Assembly (NCBI GenBank): GCA_002887195.1
Contig: PJAB01000344.1
Coordinates: 1-29,202, forward strand
Length of the DNA stretch: 29,202 bases
Source of the DNA: Chrysochromulina parva
Lineage: Eukaryota; Haptophyta; Prymnesiales; Chrysochromulinaceae
Direction of reading: 5' to 3'
In this document: piece by piece, positions 26,488 to 29,202 of the stretch
Numbering within the stretch: the stretch's first letter is position 1
Layout of the letters: every line of letters begins with the position of its first letter
Translations under genes and position numbers: made by a program
The notes under the pieces: model-generated
Database searches by the model: none
Told to the model about the DNA's origin: nothing
What the model saw: only the letters and a program-made list of their open reading frames with translations

Positions 26488-27546
26488 TCATCGAGGCTCA
26501 TGATTCCTCGATGTACAAGTAGTCCTCACCATGGTCAAGGGCTCGTCCTCCGTGACCTCGGACGAGCTCGCCTGATACTCATCCTCGTCATCATCACCCT
26601 CCGTTGAGGTCGCCGGCGCCGCGGCGCCGCCCACCTTGTGGCGCTGCGATTGTACGAGTGACTCGTACGAGTACATGGCAATGGAGCCGATCGCCAAGGC
26701 CGCGCCGGCGAGCATACGGGGCGCTGGCGCCGAGTCGAAGAAGAGAAAGCCGCCAAGGAGCGTGAGCATCATCTTGGTCTGCCCGAGGAGCACGATGGCA
26801 AGGGCCGATGTGATCTGGATGGTCACGAGCGACGATACGTTGAGCGCAAACGCCGCCACGGCCGAGAGCAGCAGCAGCAGGCCGCGCTGCGATGTCCACA
26901 CGTAGCCCTCAAGCTCGGTCAGGCTAGACGGGTCGAGGAGCGGCAGGGAGAGCAGCAGGAGCGCGAGCTGCGGGGCCCACGTCTTGTACATGAGCTCGAG
27001 AGACGTCCAACTGTGCTGCTGCAGCACTTCTTGCTGGAGTACCTTGAGAACAGCGCTGGCACATGCCGACGCGAGCGCTGTCGCAGCGCCCACCGCAGTG
27101 AATTGCACGTCACTCACGGTGGCAAGGAAAACACCCGCACACGCGCCGACCAGCGCAACCGCTTGGCGTGGCGGTGGCACTTTGTTGTACAGGCATCGCT
27201 CGAGCGCACAGATGAGTGGCGTGACTAAGATCTTGCTGAGTTGGTAGAGCCCGACGCTGTTGCGCGCAAGTGACAGGTTGGACATGCCATTGTGTAGCGC
27301 CCACACGGCCGTGACCAAATGGATGCGCTCGGCTGACGCGGCTGTGCGCCATCGTACAAAGCCAGCGGCCGCGAGAATGACCAGGAGGACGAGGTTCACC
27401 GCGTAGTGAATCGCCGTGAGCATCACCGGAAACCTGAACTGCGCCGTGGTGAAAACTGCCTTGTTAGCGAACACGACGCCTATGCCCGAGGCCACATTGG
27501 AGAGAAGCACGGCCACTTGCTGCGCCACTACTTGTACGGCAAACAT
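26488..27546 (-). CDS. Drug/metabolite-superfamily transporter, TPT/SLC35E-type nucleotide-sugar or sugar-phosphate carrier
   Basis: 352 aa from the only ATG before the first membrane span (27546). About ten hydrophobic spans occupy residues 5-300, as expected for the TPT branch of the DMT superfamily. Family-typical pieces are NVASGIGVVFANKAVF in span 1, FPVMLTAIHYAVN in span 2, NLSLARNSVGLYQLSKILVTP in spans 3-4 and LGQTKMMLTLLGGFLFF in span 9. The kinship is with plant and animal Golgi nucleotide-sugar carriers of the SLC35E3/URGT type. The C-terminal tail is acidic and cytosolic (GDDDEDEYQ). The substrate cannot be told from sequence; a Golgi location is likely. Confidence 0.85.
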   Translation of the reverse strand: MFAVQVVAQQVAVLLSNVASGIGVVFANKAVFTTAQFRFPVMLTAIHYAVNLVLLVILAAAGFVRWRTAASAERIHLVTAVWALHNGMSNLSLARNSVGLYQLSKILVTPLICALERCLYNKVPPPRQAVALVGACAGVFLATVSDVQFTAVGAATALASACASAVLKVLQQEVLQQHSWTSLELMYKTWAPQLALLLLSLPLLDPSSLTELEGYVWTSQRGLLLLLSAVAAFALNVSSLVTIQITSALAIVLLGQTKMMLTLLGGFLFFDSAPAPRMLAGAALAIGSIAMYSYESLVQSQRHKVGGAAAPATSTEGDDDEDEYQASSSEVTEDEPLTMVRTTCTSRNHEPR

Positions 27547-28169
27547 TTCGTGCAGGGCTCCGGGGCGGCAAACATGAACCAGACTGCGGACACCAGCAGG
27601 TGTGATGCACCTTTGTGAATGTGTCGAATGGTCCCGATTTCGAAAAAGACTCTTCGAAAACCCCCCTGTCAGGAGATCCTGTCGATTATAAACCCTTATC
27701 TGTGAACGTAAAAAATCGAAATACGAAGTACCGCTTCTTGTGTGGGACCCCGATTCGGTGTGCTGAACGAGAATGTGAATCGTGATGCTCCGCAGCCCAA
27801 CGCCACCGATGATGGTGAGTGTGGTGTTTGTGTACAATCAAGAAAAGCGTCGTACGAAGAAAACTCCAGTGAATGTTACACGGCTACGGGAAGGATAACG
27901 GATCATAGGAATTTCCTAGTTTCATGCGAATCCTCCGGAAAAAAATGCACGCCTCTCGCCTGTCCTGACTGCTTGTCGTGCGGTTCCGGTGCGGGAGGTG
28001 CGAGGATGCGGCGGTGACCAATCGTTATTACGTATGCGCCTCGCCCTCGACCCCCCGGGGAGACCGCGGATTTATCACACCGACTGCCGACCACGCCTAA
28101 AACAAGGCCTAAAAGCTATAAAAAAAGCCACAGGAAGTAACCCCGGACCGGACCGGCACATGAGGCATC

Positions 28170-28197
28170 CAGTTCAGTTCAGTTCAGTTCAGTTCAG
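28170..28197 (+). repeat. (AGTTC)n pentamer repeat flanked by aggcatcc
   Basis: Five copies of agttc plus a partial copy. The 8-mer aggcatcc occurs directly before (28163-28170) and overlapping the end (28196-28203), like a target-site duplication or a slippage footprint. Confidence 0.85.
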
Positions 28198-28261
28198 GCA
28201 TCCATCCGCGTGAACTCCTCGGCGTGATCGGTACCGTTTCACAACATACATTATTGTAACG

Positions 28262-28465
28262 GAAGTCAAGTCAAGTCAAGTCTATACATAAACAACAGAC
28301 AACCGTACGGAAGCCTATCGAATGTGCTTCGGAAGAGCTAGCAGGGGAGGACGGGAGTCGATGGAGATGGCGGAGGGGGATCCATAATGAGGTGACACGT
28401 CATAAATGCTGACATACGTGCCCTCGAGAAGTAACGGGCCGAACTTGACTTGACTTGACTTGACT
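28262..28465. repeat. Inverted pair of pentamer repeats, (TCAAG)n and (CTTGA)n
   Basis: aagtcaagtcaagtcaagtct at 28263-28283 is the reverse complement of the run at 28443-28465, about 160 bp apart. It could fold into a stem of about 20 bp. A third run of the same unit is at 20541-20557. Confidence 0.85.
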
Positions 28466-28504
28466 AACGGAACATGTACAGGACCCCCGAGCGCCGCGAC
28501 GCGA

Positions 28505-29202
28505 ATGCGTGACTTCACTATCGGCGCCGTTTTCGGAGCTGTCTGCATGTGGCTGGCCTACGATTTGCGCGGCGGCGCGACAGAGTTCCGCGTGGCTCGT
28601 AGGCCAGTGGTTGCTGCAACCACTCCATGCATAATTGCGTCGTCTCCGTCTTGGTCTCCGCACCGCCGACTGCAGCAGGCAGACGCCTCTGCCAATGCCG
28701 ACAGCGCTGCTGCTATGTCCACGAAGCACGACCTAGGCGGCATCACGATCATCGGCGAGCATCTCTTGACGACAGTGCACGTGGCGCAGGTCACGCCCGA
28801 GGGCGCGATCGTCGTTCCGCCCGGCACGCGGCGCATCCTTTTTGAGATCGGCTGCTCGGACCGTGACACCATGGACGAGGCTGAGCTCGCCAAGTATAAT
28901 GACTCGTTCCTCATCTCGTTCGAGCCGCTATTAGACAAGTGCGCGCGCGCGCCCGTCATCAATATTGGGTTCTCGTATGCGCGGAAGTGCCACAACACTG
29001 CTAACAAGCGTGTGTGCACACGCGCGCGCAGGTACGCGCGGCTGCTCGAGCGCGGCAACATCCGTTACAACAGGCAGCAAGTCGACCGCGCGACGCCGCT
29101 CGGCCACCACCACGCACGCGGTGTCGTGCTGCCCCTCGCCGTCTCCGCACGTGCCAAGCCGAAACTTGCCACCTTCAACGTTTCGCGCATCGCCGGCTGC
29201 TC
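28505..29202 (+). CDS. Membrane-anchored FkbM-like methyltransferase domain protein (partial, 3' end beyond the window)
   Basis: The frame is open from the ATG at 28505 to the window edge (232 codons). The N-terminus MRDFTIGAVFGAVCMWLAYD is a short cytosolic tail plus one hydrophobic span, typical of a type II Golgi anchor. A Ser/Ala/Pro-rich stem follows. The lumenal domain begins about residue 75; an internal ATG at 28715 is in frame. ILFEIGCSD near residue 110 resembles the SAM-binding motif I of FkbM-type methyltransferases, then FLISFEPLLDK, LPLAVSARAKPKLATFNV and SRIAGCS, a pattern common to FkbM-like proteins of algae. These act on sugars or small molecules, but the acceptor is unknown. 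The C-terminal half is missing because the window ends. Confidence 0.65.
   Translation, partial: MRDFTIGAVFGAVCMWLAYDLRGGATEFRVARRPVVAATTPCIIASSPSWSPHRRLQQADASANADSAAAMSTKHDLGGITIIGEHLLTTVHVAQVTPEGAIVVPPGTRRILFEIGCSDRDTMDEAELAKYNDSFLISFEPLLDKCARAPVINIGFSYARKCHNTANKRVCTRARRYARLLERGNIRYNRQQVDRATPLGHHHARGVVLPLAVSARAKPKLATFNVSRIAGC

Larger units (their letters stand above)
27547..28504. other. Long divergent intergenic region rich in short repeats
   Basis: 958 bp between the transporter (-) and the FkbM-like gene (+). It is AT-richer than its surroundings. A GTG-initiated frame at 27742-28017 (91 aa) is Cys-rich but has no ATG near its start, so I do not call it a gene; it could be an exon. Pentamer repeats lie at 28170-28197, 28262-28282 and 28443-28465. 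No tRNA or other RNA gene found by eye. Confidence 0.45.

Noticed and set aside
1..29202. Bacterial or viral origin of the window
   Set aside because: Introns, SMC6, MCTS1, POP7 and a TMC channel on single-gene units show a eukaryotic nuclear genome; I saw no viral hallmark gene.

Overview
The window is nuclear DNA from a GC-rich, gene-dense, intron-poor single-celled eukaryote, most plausibly an alga. The evidence for a eukaryote is a set of strictly eukaryotic genes (DNA polymerase kappa, SMC6, MCTS1, the RNase P/MRP subunit POP7, a TMC-family channel, a SLC35/TPT-type transporter), eukaryotic start contexts and spliceosomal introns. A haptophyte- or pelagophyte-like alga would fit the codon bias, the short repeat-filled introns, the AlgH protein with a leader, and the glycosyltransferase-like and FkbM-like proteins. 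That taxonomic guess is inference only. Most of the long open frames opposite the real genes are GC-codon shadows.

Layout. 1-3076: POLK (+), two exons, with a C-terminal PIP-like box and UBA domain. 3077-3743: gene-poor, with an unusual interlocked set of inverted and direct repeats at 3569-3775. 3744-4610: a Tic22-like protein (-). 5042-8770: SMC6 (-), uninterrupted. 8920-11264: a double-AlgH protein (+), two exons. 11749-14238: a coiled-coil protein (-). 14350-15609: a glycosyltransferase-like protein (+). 15961-20370: a large C2/C2/TMC channel (+) with an EF-hand-like loop between its first two membrane spans. 20371-21246: a non-coding block between convergent genes. 21247-21889: MCTS1 (-), with a tiny first exon and a GC-AG intron. 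22057-22785: an unrecognised protein (+). 23069-23956: a double hot-dog thioesterase (+). 24106-24720: a RING protein (-). 24790-25239: POP7 (+). 25521-26273: a small membrane protein (-). 26488-27546: a TPT/SLC35-type transporter (-). 28505 to the end: the start of a membrane-anchored FkbM-like protein (+).

The genes are not an operon and do not form one pathway. They cover DNA damage tolerance and repair (POLK, SMC6), translation and RNA processing (MCTS1, POP7), membrane transport and sensing (TMC, transporter), and surface-sugar or small-molecule chemistry (glycosyltransferase-like, FkbM-like, thioesterase). Many are arranged head to head with short shared promoter regions.

The most notable observations are these. 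Two of the three introns I can see are flanked by near-exact direct duplications of exon sequence around an AGGT splice junction, which suggests recent intron gain. A TMC channel carries two C2-like domains and a putative calcium loop. Pol kappa ends in a UBA domain where animal Pol kappa has UBZ zinc fingers. An interlocked repeat sits at the end of the Tic22-like gene. A related 29-bp element lies upstream of POLK and of the channel gene.
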